DNA of 10,496 nt from Methanimicrococcus sp. (lineage in GTDB: Archaea > Halobacteriota > Methanosarcinia > Methanosarcinales > Methanosarcinaceae), in the NCBI GenBank assembly GCA_009783635.1, contig WRDC01000049.1, positions 1 to 10,496 on the forward strand, read 5' to 3'. Position 1 is the first letter of the stretch, and each line of letters starts with the position of its first letter. Below are positions 1 to 5,640 of this stretch, in pieces. Under the pieces are notes generated by a model. It was not told the DNA's origin and made no database searches. It saw only the letters and a program-made list of their open reading frames with translations. A program made the translations under genes and the position numbers.

Positions 1-2706
1 AACGGAGACTTGTCTTATTTGGAAAGAGAAATCCAAGCTTACTTAATCGGCCAAGACAGTGAAACAAACAGACTGCGTCAGGCGGAAATTGTTGACAGAA
101 TGTTTGATGCGGGAATTCACAACATTATCGGAATCGACCATTTGAAGCGGGAAATAAATCCGAGCAACCCGCAATCGGTAACAGATAACCAAGTGAAAGA
201 ATATATAAAAGGATTTGACCGCTCAACCTTCTCCGGATACTTAAGAGATGAACTGTTCAACTACATTGAAGCCATCAAAGAAAACAACCTGCCGTACGGC
301 ATGCACGTTTTCGGCCAAAGCATGACGGAAGAAATGATCTCCGCGATGCTTCGCTCCATGTGGGGACCGCCGTTTGACCAAATCCTCTTTGAAACCTACT
401 ACAAAGATAACGGATACGCGGGCATTCCCTACGAAGATGAGCAAAAGATTCTCGCCCTTGTGAAAGATTTGGAAGCCGCGGGCAGCCCGGCTGCAATGAC
501 GCTCATCCTTGAGAACGCTTTCTCGGATGAAAAGTACGAAGTAAACGGAATGCCGCCGACCGCGAAGGACCATGAAGGTGTTGTACGGTTCATCATGGGC
601 CCGATCATGGATATCAAAGGAAGCGATGCCAATGCCGTCATTACCGAATGGAAAGACAACGGCGTATATGATGATTTGAGAGATGAAATCATATTTGCCT
701 ATTACTTCTACACAACAGAGCCGTCTGATGCCGTCATTGAAGGCGTTATCGAAAGAATGGTCCAGTACTGCATCGACAACAAACCTTTCGCCTCCGGCGC
801 AGAACTGGTGAACAACGCAATGATTGCCGAATTCAAAACGCAAACGCATCAAAACAAAGCGGTTGTCGCGTACATGACAGGATACGGACGCTTGGAATAC
901 GCCGACAGGTTAAGAGACTGCGGCCCGGCGGAAATGACAGCATTTATGTCTTCCTTATCCGGCGGCTATATCCTCCCGAGCGCCGGCAATGATCCGATCC
1001 AAAACAGAGACGCGGTCCCGACCGGAAGAAACTTCTACGGCATCGACCCGACGAAATTCCCGACGAAATCCGCATGGGAAGTCGGTAAATCTTTGGCGGA
1101 CCAGCTTTTGGCGGATTACTATTCCAAGTACGGAGAGTTCCCCAATACGGTTGCTTTCTCGCGGTTCGGAACGGAATTTATCCGTGATGAAGGCGCTTTG
1201 GAAGCCTGCGCCCTTTACTTGCTGGGCGTTGAACCCGTTTGGGATATCAACGGAAACGTGGACCCCAGAACCGTTAAAGTGATTCCGCTAAGCGATCTCA
1301 CCCTGACTTTAAACGACGGGACGGTGGTCCAGCGTCCGAGGATTGATATTGTTTACACGACCGCCGGTATGAGAGATTCGTTCGGCGATAAGCTGAAGCT
1401 CATTAATGTCGCCGTGAAAACGGTTTCAAATTTAAATGAGCCGCCGGAATCGAATTATGTAAAAGTCAATACGGAGGCATTAAGAGCCAATCCGGCGACG
1501 GCTCCGTTTGCCGATATGCGGTGTTTTGCCAATGAACTCGGCAACTATGAAATCGGAACCGGAAACTTGATCAGTGCCAGCGGTTCTTGGGATGACCCCG
1601 AAGCCATTACAAACCTGTATTTGAGCAAAATGGGACACGTGTACGGTGACGACTCCGTTTGGGGCGTCAGCGCCGCGGAACTCTTAAGGGCCCTGCTGAA
1701 AAATACAGACGCAACGATTCACGCGTCTTCATCCAACCTTTACGACAGTTTGGACAACGACGACTTCTTCCAATATTTCGGCGCCTTGAGTTTAGCAGTC
1801 AAGCACTCCAGAGACGACGGAAAATTGCCGGAGATGTATGTCGCCGACACCAGAAATGTCGGCCAGAGCGCGCGTGACAACGCCGGCAAGGTGTACACGA
1901 TGAAGCAGTTCCTCAACATCGACATGGAATCACGCTATAAAAACGAAAAGTGGATCCAAGGAATGATGGAATCGGGATACTCCGGATCAACCATGTTCTC
2001 CGAATTCGTGGACAACCTCTTCGGCTGGGCCGTGACAACAGACGGACAGCTTGTCAGTTTCAAGGATTGGGAAGATGTCTTTGACATTTACGTCAGCGAC
2101 AAGTATGACTTGGGACTTCCGGAATATTTCCAAAATAACCCGTACGCCTACCAGTCCATGACCGCCCGAATGCTTGAGAGTATCCGAAAGGAATACTGGA
2201 TTGCAGAGACGGACGAGCAGAAGGAGAAATTGGCGCTGATGGAACAACAGCTGGTGGATGCTTATGTTCAATCCGTGGTTGACCACGGCGTCGCCTGCTG
2301 CCACCACACCTGCGGCAACCCGAGTTTTGACGCGTTTGTCTCCGGAAAAATGTCCGTTCTCGGAACCGAACCCGATAAACAAGAAAAATATGCGGAGCAA
2401 GTGTTCAGCGCGACATACAGACAAGTCCCGTTGATTGTCACCCCACCCCCGCCGCCGCCCTCCGGATCTTCCTTGGGAACCGGCTACGGAACAATGGCCG
2501 GAACCCCCGGACCTGAAATTGAAACCGCCGGCGACGGCGCCGGCCATGATACGACCGGTTATGAAATGACGACAACAACAGCGGTCGTAAACGCGATAAG
2601 AGATGCCGTGAGCAGTATGTCATTTTCATCGTCTAACATCATGGTCCTTATCGGAATCGTTGGATTGTGCGCCGCAATCTTCTACGGATTCAAGAAGAAA
2701 ATGTAA
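1..2706 (+). CDS. cobN: CobN-type cobaltochelatase large subunit, C-terminal part, membrane-anchored (5' partial)
   Basis: This is the large (H-type) subunit of a metal chelatase, the family that inserts Co or Mg into tetrapyrroles together with AAA+ and VWA partner subunits. Residue numbers count from the TTG at base 10. Family signatures visible are the GRNFYGIDP stretch (about 339-347), a following AWEVGKSLADQLL segment, the RPRIDI segment (from 442), and a Cys/His cluster CCHHTC (763-768) near the end of the chelatase domain. A six-proline run (812-817), a Gly/Thr/Ser-rich linker and one hydrophobic helix (about 876-894) ending in KKKM follow. The frame is open back to base 1, and the TTG has a GGAG only 2 nt upstream. 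CobN proteins usually exceed 1,100 residues, so the N-terminal part probably lies before the window. By the positive-inside rule the chelatase domain would face outward, which is inferred. Methanogens carry several CobN paralogues, so the substrate is not certain. Confidence 0.86.
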   Translation, partial: NGDLSYLEREIQAYLIGQDSETNRLRQAEIVDRMFDAGIHNIIGIDHLKREINPSNPQSVTDNQVKEYIKGFDRSTFSGYLRDELFNYIEAIKENNLPYGMHVFGQSMTEEMISAMLRSMWGPPFDQILFETYYKDNGYAGIPYEDEQKILALVKDLEAAGSPAAMTLILENAFSDEKYEVNGMPPTAKDHEGVVRFIMGPIMDIKGSDANAVITEWKDNGVYDDLRDEIIFAYYFYTTEPSDAVIEGVIERMVQYCIDNKPFASGAELVNNAMIAEFKTQTHQNKAVVAYMTGYGRLEYADRLRDCGPAEMTAFMSSLSGGYILPSAGNDPIQNRDAVPTGRNFYGIDPTKFPTKSAWEVGKSLADQLLADYYSKYGEFPNTVAFSRFGTEFIRDEGALEACALYLLGVEPVWDINGNVDPRTVKVIPLSDLTLTLNDGTVVQRPRIDIVYTTAGMRDSFGDKLKLINVAVKTVSNLNEPPESNYVKVNTEALRANPATAPFADMRCFANELGNYEIGTGNLISASGSWDDPEAITNLYLSKMGHVYGDDSVWGVSAAELLRALLKNTDATIHASSSNLYDSLDNDDFFQYFGALSLAVKHSRDDGKLPEMYVADTRNVGQSARDNAGKVYTMKQFLNIDMESRYKNEKWIQGMMESGYSGSTMFSEFVDNLFGWAVTTDGQLVSFKDWEDVFDIYVSDKYDLGLPEYFQNNPYAYQSMTARMLESIRKEYWIAETDEQKEKLALMEQQLVDAYVQSVVDHGVACCHHTCGNPSFDAFVSGKMSVLGTEPDKQEKYAEQVFSATYRQVPLIVTPPPPPPSGSSLGTGYGTMAGTPGPEIETAGDGAGHDTTGYEMTTTTAVVNAIRDAVSSMSFSSSNIMVLIGIVGLCAAIFYGFKKKM

Positions 2707-2742
2707 GAAGAAAATGAAGAAGAAAATGTAAGAAGAAAATGT
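2692..2742 (+). repeat. 13-bp tandem repeat over the cobN stop codon
   Basis: Four head-to-tail copies of AAGAAGAAAATGT occur; the second copy lacks the final T. The first copy encodes the last codons of CobN (KKKM), and its stop codon spans the junction to the second copy. The copies therefore duplicate the gene's own 3' end into the untranslated region. Confidence 0.9.
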
Positions 2743-2843
2743 AAAAGCAATGACACAAAAAACGATATAATACCGAAAAAAAGCAATAAGCACACAAGAA
2801 AAACCATAAAATCAGAAAATCTCCAAAAGACATAACCCCCTTC

Positions 2844-2886
2844 GCAAATTTCAGATTTCAAAACCGAATAAGAAATCTGAAATTGC
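2844..2886. terminator. 13-bp perfect inverted repeat between convergent genes
   Basis: AATTTCAGATTTC (2847-2859) pairs perfectly with GAAATCTGAAATT (2872-2884) across a 12-nt loop. A GC/GC extension is possible across a one-base bulge. It lies between the 3' ends of cobN (+) and the 2957-3259 gene (-). It could shape both transcript ends, but function is inferred. The surrounding 2743-2956 is A-rich with no gene visible. Confidence 0.55.
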
Positions 2887-2956
2887 GTCGGGCTGTTTTA
2901 AAAAACAAATAAAAAAACAAATTAAAAAAACAAATCCAAAACAAAAATAGAAAAAA

Positions 2957-3259
2957 TCATCCGTCAAGCCAGTTTTTCATTTCTCTCTTCATAAACTTTT
3001 CAGCCTCGACCACCCGGTCCAGCGGCCCGCGGAGAGCGATAACGGACGTTTGCGCCACTTCTGGCTCGGTGATTGAAATGACGCGGTCGGTCACTTCCAA
3101 GTCAAACATTTCAACCATGTCCATGATAATTGACATCGGAACACCCATCGGCACGATCAGGTCATAAAGGGCTTCCAATCCGGCATTCTCTCCGGAAATT
3201 TCCGCCAGCTCAAAACGCTTCCGGCTGATTAAATCATGCAAAGATAAGACTTTTGTCAT
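2957..3259 (-). CDS. Small conserved-looking cytoplasmic protein, function unknown
   Basis: This encodes 100 residues with no signal peptide, no membrane segment and no cysteine. I do not recognise the family with certainty. The N-terminal half looks helical and hydrophobic (about 26-53, with an IVPMGVPMSIIMDM stretch). The C-terminal half reads as strand (VISITEP, 60-66), strand (TSVIALRG, 71-78) and a charged amphipathic helix (80-98). That would suit a small ferredoxin-like or ACT-like fold, as seen in small archaeal regulators or uncharacterised methanogen proteins; this is inference. The ATG is preceded by AGAAGG (plus-strand 3268-3273) at an 8-nt spacing, which supports this start. The gene is divergent from 3477-3791 and convergent with cobN. 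Its codon use resembles that of the neighbours, so it looks like a real gene. Confidence 0.72.
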   Translation of the reverse strand: MTKVLSLHDLISRKRFELAEISGENAGLEALYDLIVPMGVPMSIIMDMVEMFDLEVTDRVISITEPEVAQTSVIALRGPLDRVVEAEKFMKREMKNWLDG

Positions 3260-3476
3260 AGAAGGAACCTTCTGTTTTTGATTTTCGATTCACGGGTCCA
3301 AAACCCGCTTGAGGCTTTGAACGATTCAAATTGTAAAGCCATATAGATGCTTCACCTATTAAAAATGTGACGATTCAAAACGATTTGAAACAATTCGAAG
3401 AGAAACGGAACGTAAACGTATCCAAAGAGTAATTTTTTAATATCAATAAAACGCTTTCAATGATAAAGGTGTAATT
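3260..3476. promoter_or_regulatory. Divergent promoter region with short hairpins and a dyad
   Basis: This region lies between divergent starts at 3259 (-) and 3477 (+). AGAAGGAACCTTCT (3260-3273) is self-complementary and includes the ribosome site of the minus gene. CGGGT-ccaaa-ACCCG (3293-3307) can form a hairpin in the leader of that gene. A TATA-like ATATAG occurs near 3341-3346 for the minus direction and TTTTTTAATAT near 3434-3442 for the plus direction. TTCAAA-N4-TTTGAA (3374-3389) is a candidate operator. The promoter roles are inferred from position and composition only. Confidence 0.4.
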
Positions 3477-3791
3477 ATGCAGGAATACAAGTTGAAAAGA
3501 GGTTTCACGCCCGATATTGAAAGAATAAGAAGTTTGCTCAAAGAATGTTTCGGCACGGAAGTCAAAGAAAAAGACGGCAAGCTGACGACATCCTACGGCG
3601 CTTTAAAAGAAATCACCGTTTGGATCAGTCAGAAACAACTCTGCGTTGACACCGTTTCCGACAATTCTGTGAAAGACGATAATATAATTTTGGACTCCAA
3701 CAAACGCTTCCGGACATTTTTGGACAAAGGAACGGGCTACACCTCCAAAGACCGCGTGAAAAACGCGAAAAAGGAAGTCGGCGGCGAATAA
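3477..3791 (+). CDS. Small archaeal protein, probably DUF5611 family
   Basis: This encodes 104 residues, soluble and charged, with no signal or membrane segment. It opens with YKLKRGFTPDIERIR and later carries SYGALKEITVWI (39-50) and LDSNKRFRTFLDKGTGYTSKD (72-92). From memory these resemble the DUF5611 family of euryarchaeal proteins, which are about this length and have no assigned function. The middle alternates strand-like segments (TTSYGA, EITVWI, QLCVDTV) and the end is a Lys-rich helix. AGGTG (3467-3471) stands 5 nt before the ATG and supports the start. It is a single-gene unit: its left neighbour is divergent, and a self-complementary A/T stretch (3804-3817) follows the stop. The family call is moderate; its status as a gene is firm. 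Confidence 0.72.
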   Translation: MQEYKLKRGFTPDIERIRSLLKECFGTEVKEKDGKLTTSYGALKEITVWISQKQLCVDTVSDNSVKDDNIILDSNKRFRTFLDKGTGYTSKDRVKNAKKEVGGE

Positions 3792-3968
3792 AATTTCCGG
3801 TTCATTTTTTAAAAAATAAGAAGGAACGGCTCCGCGAAGGAAAACACCAAAAGATTAATATGAGAGGTATTCCTTTTTGGAGTCTGCTTATTTTCTGTTT
3901 ATAACGGAAGACAGCAACGGTTTTGCCGAAACTTTAACCGAAAAACGCGGCATCAATTATCATTAAGC
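3792..3968. other. Gene-free spacer before tRNA-Thr
   Basis: It holds ATTTTTTAAAAAAT (3804-3817), a likely 3' end for the 3477-3791 transcript, and weak inverted repeats (for example TGCCG and CGGCA around 3926-3956) ahead of the tRNA. I see no gene. Confidence 0.5.
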
Positions 3969-4040
3969 GCCTCAATGGCTTAGAGGTATAGCACTTCCTT
4001 GGTAAGGAAGAGGTCACGGGTTCAATTCCCGTTTGAGGCT
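3969..4040 (+). tRNA. tRNA-Thr (anticodon GGT)
   Basis: This is a 72-nt cloverleaf. The acceptor stem GCCTCAA/TTGAGGC is perfect (7 bp). The D arm uses G10-C25, C11-G24 and T12-A23. The anticodon stem CTTCC/GGAAG encloses loop TTGGTAA with anticodon GGT at 4001-4003. The variable loop is AGGTC, and the T arm is ACGGG-TTCAATT-CCCGT. The discriminator base is T, as is usual for archaeal tRNA-Thr. No CCA is encoded. It reads ACC and ACU codons. No strong TATA element is visible upstream; CTTTAACC (3934-3941) is the best placed candidate. Confidence 0.97.
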
Positions 4041-4048
4041 TTTGATTG

Positions 4049-4080
4049 CGGGGCTTCACCCCGTTTCTTTTTTTCTTTTT
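4049..4080 (+). terminator. Terminator of tRNA-Thr: GC hairpin and T-run
   Basis: CGGGG (4049-4053), loop CTTCA, and CCCCG (4059-4063) form a perfect 5-bp GC stem 8 nt after the tRNA. TTTCTTTTTTTC follows at once. Archaeal RNA polymerase stops at T-runs, and the T-array that follows reinforces this one. Confidence 0.8.
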
Positions 4081-4082
4081 TT

Positions 4083-4134
4083 AAATTTTTTTTAAATTTT
4101 TTTTAAATTTTTTTTAAATTTTTTTTAAATTTTC
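4083..4134 (+). repeat. Phased 11-bp array of T8 tracts
   Basis: AAATTTTTTTT occurs with its AAA starting at 4083, 4094, 4105, 4116 and 4127, an exact 11-bp period; the last copy is cut short by a C at 4134. The T-tracts recur close to the helical repeat, so intrinsic curvature is expected. They could also act as serial transcription stops after tRNA-Thr. Confidence 0.92.
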
Positions 4135-4160
4135 TTTTTTTAAAAATAGGATAGTCTGAG

Positions 4161-4186
4161 CTGTTTTTAAGCTTTTTTAAAAACAG
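4161..4186. terminator. 10-bp hairpin between convergent tRNA-Thr and small membrane gene
   Basis: CTGTTTTTAA (4161-4170), a 6-nt loop, and TTAAAAACAG (4177-4186) make a perfect 10-bp stem with T-rich arms on either strand. It is a candidate bidirectional transcript end. Confidence 0.6.
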
Positions 4187-4205
4187 AAGAAAGATAAAAA
4201 CAAGT

Positions 4206-4227
4206 TCAAATCAAGCTCAAATCAAGC
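4206..4227 (-). repeat. 11-bp tandem duplication over a stop codon
   Basis: Two exact copies of TCAAATCAAGC occur (4206-4216 and 4217-4227). The minus-strand TGA of the small membrane gene (4224-4222) lies inside the second copy, so the duplication repeats the gene's stop region, as at the end of cobN. Confidence 0.85.
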
Positions 4228-4416
4228 TCTTTTGAGGACCCAGCTCGCGCCCGCAATAAATCCGAAACCGATCATCATCCCGATAACGCCAATGAGAAAC
4301 GAGAAAAAATTCAGCGGAGAAACGTTGACGATAATGATAAAACCGCTGAGGAGCGCCACTGCCATACCGCAAACAATTAAACAGGCTGTCAATATTGTTG
4401 TGAATCCGTCTGCCAT
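4222..4416 (-). CDS. Small two-helix membrane protein, function unknown
   Basis: This encodes 64 residues that are almost all hydrophobic. Two membrane helices are predicted at about 7-32 and 36-58, separated by a short NVSPLN turn, and the protein ends in LKRA. I do not recognise the family. An upstream in-frame ATG at 4485 would give 87 residues. However, the best TATA-like element (minus-strand CTTATTTATATTTTATT, 4457-4473) lies between the two ATGs, so transcription should begin near 4440 and only the 4416 start would be in the message. No strong ribosome site is visible. It is convergent with tRNA-Thr. Small size and lack of a recognised domain keep confidence moderate, but the clean helix-turn-helix hydrophobicity and the well-placed promoter favour a real gene. 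Confidence 0.62.
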   Translation of the reverse strand: MADGFTTILTACLIVCGMAVALLSGFIIIVNVSPLNFFSFLIGVIGMMIGFGFIAGASWVLKRA

Positions 4417-4456
4417 ATTATACCGTTCCGTTTCTTTGAATAAATAACAATTGCGG

Positions 4457-4473
4457 AATAAAATATAAATAAG
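4457..4473 (-). promoter_or_regulatory. TATA box of the small membrane gene
   Basis: On the minus strand CTTATTTATATTTTATT is a good archaeal box A. Its centre is about 50 nt before the ATG at 4416, which predicts a leader of about 25 nt. It decides the start against the ATG at 4485. Confidence 0.5.
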
Positions 4474-4550
4474 TATGGGAAACAAGAATTATTTATTAAA
4501 AAGACAGCGGAGAGCGGCAATGAGGGCTCACGATTTTGAAACAGAAAAAC

Positions 4551-4669
4551 AAACACCCCTTTTCAAGAAATTTAAGAAAAAATGAACGCCCTTTTTTCTT
4601 AAACTTAATTTTAAGTTTTCAATAAAGGGGGCGTTCATTTTTTCATCAAATTGATAAAAAAGGGTGTTT
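4551..4669. repeat. 119-nt nested inverted repeat (possible structured RNA or MITE-like element)
   Basis: Three nested pairs of arms are visible. The outer pair is AAACACCC (4551-4558) with GGGTGTTT (4662-4669), extended by TTTT/AAAA across a bulged C. The middle pair is a perfect 15-bp match between AAAAAATGAACGCCC (4577-4591) and GGGCGTTCATTTTTT (4629-4643). The inner pair is AAACTTA (4601-4607) with TAAGTTT (4612-4618) over a 4-nt loop. The whole folds into one long rod. It lies 3' of tRNA-His on the minus strand and upstream of the 4222-4416 promoter. No target-site duplication is obvious and no protein-coding signal fits. Whether it is an RNA, an element remnant or a terminator is open. 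Confidence 0.75.
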
Positions 4670-4715
4670 AGCATTACAACTTCATCGAAAAAACAAGAGA
4701 CAGAGGGAATAAAAG

Positions 4716-4788
4716 GGCCGGGATCGAGAATCGAACTCGAGTCAAAGCCTCCACAGGGCTTCAGGATAACCTTTACCCCACCCCGGCC
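4716..4788 (-). tRNA. tRNA-His (anticodon GTG) with encoded G-1
   Basis: Read on the minus strand, the acceptor GCCGGGG/TCCCGGC pairs fully (one G-T). The D arm has G11-C24 and G12-C23 plus a G10-T25 wobble. The anticodon stem AAGCC/GGCTT encloses CTGTGGA, with anticodon GTG at plus 4752-4754. The T arm is TCGAG-TTCGATT-CTCGA. The histidine identity is confirmed by C73 (4716) opposite a genomically encoded G-1 (4788), the element recognised by histidyl-tRNA synthetase. No CCA is encoded; a T-run follows the 3' end. A TATTATT element at about 4809-4816 is suitably placed as its box A. Confidence 0.97.
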
Positions 4789-4797
4789 ACTCTGTTT

Positions 4798-4841
4798 TTC
4801 TGAAAAGCAATAATAGGAAAGCGAAAACGCGCTTTTCAGAA
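4798..4841. repeat. 11-bp inverted repeat in the tRNA-His promoter region
   Basis: TTCTGAAAAGC (4798-4808) and GCTTTTCAGAA (4831-4841) are perfect complements over a 22-nt loop that itself contains GCG-AAAA-CGC. It begins 10 nt from the tRNA and brackets its likely TATA element. It could be a cruciform or operator, or the end of an upstream transcript. Confidence 0.6.
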
Positions 4842-4889
4842 GCACTCCATAAAACCTTTATTTTAATATAAAGCTTTCGACAACCTGAG

Positions 4890-4930
4890 CTTGACACGAA
4901 AACGGATTCGTTTTTTATTCTCGTGACAAG
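4890..4930 (-). terminator. Hairpin after the FTR / 67-residue gene pair
   Basis: CTTGACACGA (4890-4899) pairs with TCGTGACAAG (4921-4930) with one mismatch, and inner AAAACG-GATT-CGTTTT extends the rod. It lies about 34 nt past the stop of the 4964-5167 gene, as expected for the end of that transcript. Confidence 0.5.
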
Positions 4931-4963
4931 CCGGCAACTGCGATGAAAAAGAAACAAATCTGT

Positions 4964-5167
4964 TTATTCTTCGCAGGAGCCTTCCGAGTCGGCATCGCCG
5001 TAAATTCTCATTCTTTCAAAAGTCAAAATCTTTCGTGTCACCAACTTTCTTTTACCGCACCAGCCGGCTTCGGGATAATTCTCGGACACAAAAGCGACGA
5101 GCTCGTTGTCGGACATCTTTTCCATTCTGTCCTGAAGCTCCAGCAAATGTTTTGCATTCTCATCCAT
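4964..5167 (-). CDS. Small charged protein downstream of FTR, function unknown
   Basis: This encodes 67 residues, acidic at both ends, with a helical N-terminal half (ENAKHLLELQDRMEKMSDNELVAF) and a basic centre (GWCGKRKLVTRK, 35-46). Cysteines are at 37 and 65, and there is no membrane segment. I do not recognise a family. GAGGA (plus 5175-5179) is 7 nt before the ATG, a strong ribosome site that supports both the gene and its start. It follows the FTR gene in the same direction, 110 nt downstream, with a hairpin between them, and a hairpin follows its own stop, so the two may share a transcript. A role with FTR, for example as a partner or target, is only a guess from position. It could be a lineage-specific gene. 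Confidence 0.6.
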   Translation of the reverse strand: MDENAKHLLELQDRMEKMSDNELVAFVSENYPEAGWCGKRKLVTRKILTFERMRIYGDADSEGSCEE

Positions 5168-5263
5168 TTTTTCATCCTCGTTTCTTTAATAATCTTCGGA
5201 TTGCGGCTATAATAACTGAAAGTTATTTAAAACCTTTCAAAGACGCGAACAATAAAAGAACCG

Positions 5264-5283
5264 GAATAAGCGGCGGCTTATTC
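5264..5283 (-). promoter_or_regulatory. Hairpin containing the FTR stop codon
   Basis: GAATAAGC (5264-5271), loop GGCG, and GCTTATTC (5276-5283) form a perfect 8-bp stem. The FTR stop TAA (5280-5278) sits inside one arm. It is positioned to lower read-through into the 67-residue gene or to protect the FTR mRNA end; the role is inferred. Confidence 0.5.
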
Positions 5284-5571
5284 GGCTTTAAAGAACAAAG
5301 CGCAGTGACACATACCGTCGTTTTCGATCTCTTCCTGATGATAAACGCATGGGCAAATGATTTTACGGTCTTCGGTTTTGTCGCCGAGAACGATCCGGCA
5401 CGGACAGTATTGAGCGCCGTACTGTTCGCGGCGCTTTGCCAAACCTTCGTAGACCAAATCCAATTCCTCCGGATTCGGATTTAAGAGGTAACCCATCTTC
5501 AAAGCATATTTTTCAGCGTATTGCCTGACCTTATCTTTTGTTTCTTCAAATGTCAAAGTATCAACCTCCAT
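5278..5571 (-). CDS. Ferredoxin:thioredoxin reductase catalytic subunit
   Basis: This is the catalytic (beta-type) chain of FTR, which passes electrons from ferredoxin through a [4Fe-4S] cluster to an adjacent redox-active disulfide and so reduces thioredoxin. The 97 residues carry the family's three Cys-X-Cys motifs: CPC (56-58), CPC (73-75) and CHC (88-90), in the characteristic CPCR...CPC...CHC order. The N-terminal half is helical. In the known enzymes these six cysteines provide the cluster ligands and the disulfide pair. No gene for a variable (alpha) chain is nearby, as is usual for archaeal FTRs. The ATG at 5571 has no ribosome site. A TTG at 5556 in the same frame (codon 6) has an ideal GGAGGT 7 nt upstream and may be the true start (92 residues). 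The gene is divergent from DUF1638 and followed by 4964-5167. Confidence 0.9.
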   Translation of the reverse strand: MEVDTLTFEETKDKVRQYAEKYALKMGYLLNPNPEELDLVYEGLAKRREQYGAQYCPCRIVLGDKTEDRKIICPCVYHQEEIENDGMCHCALFFKAE

Positions 5572-5612
5572 TTTTAACTCATCTGAATAAAGACGGCATA
5601 AAAATAATTAAG
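5556..5612 (-). promoter_or_regulatory. FTR promoter and internal Shine-Dalgarno that questions the start
   Basis: A TATA-like CTTAATTATTTTTATG (minus strand, 5597-5612) predicts transcription from about 5579. The ATG at 5571 would then be almost leaderless. GGAGGT (plus 5564-5569) lies just inside the frame, 7 nt before an in-frame TTG (5556-5554). Either start is possible; the ribosome site favours the TTG. Confidence 0.45.
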
Positions 5613-5640
5613 CATTCCGCAAAGGATGAAAGTGCGAATT

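Noticed and set aside
10..12. TTG as the true start of the cobN reading frame
   Set aside because: The frame is open to base 1, the GGAG is only 2 nt from the TTG, and the protein would lack several hundred N-terminal residues found in the family.
241..852. Antisense open frame of about 200 codons inside cobN (another at 1987-2547)
   Set aside because: These are shadows of a strong coding frame on the other strand; the translations show no domain and no ribosome site.
3309..3320. Fragment of tRNA-Thr 3' end (TTGAGGCTTTGA) as an attachment site
   Set aside because: Only about 12 bases resemble the tRNA end, with a one-base difference and no integrase; chance is likely.
4551..4669. Insertion sequence
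   Set aside because: There is no transposase and no clear target duplication; at most it is a small non-autonomous element, so it is listed only as an inverted repeat.
4528..4957. Two minus-strand frames across the tRNA-His region
   Set aside because: They run through the tRNA and the large inverted repeat, which explain the sequence better.
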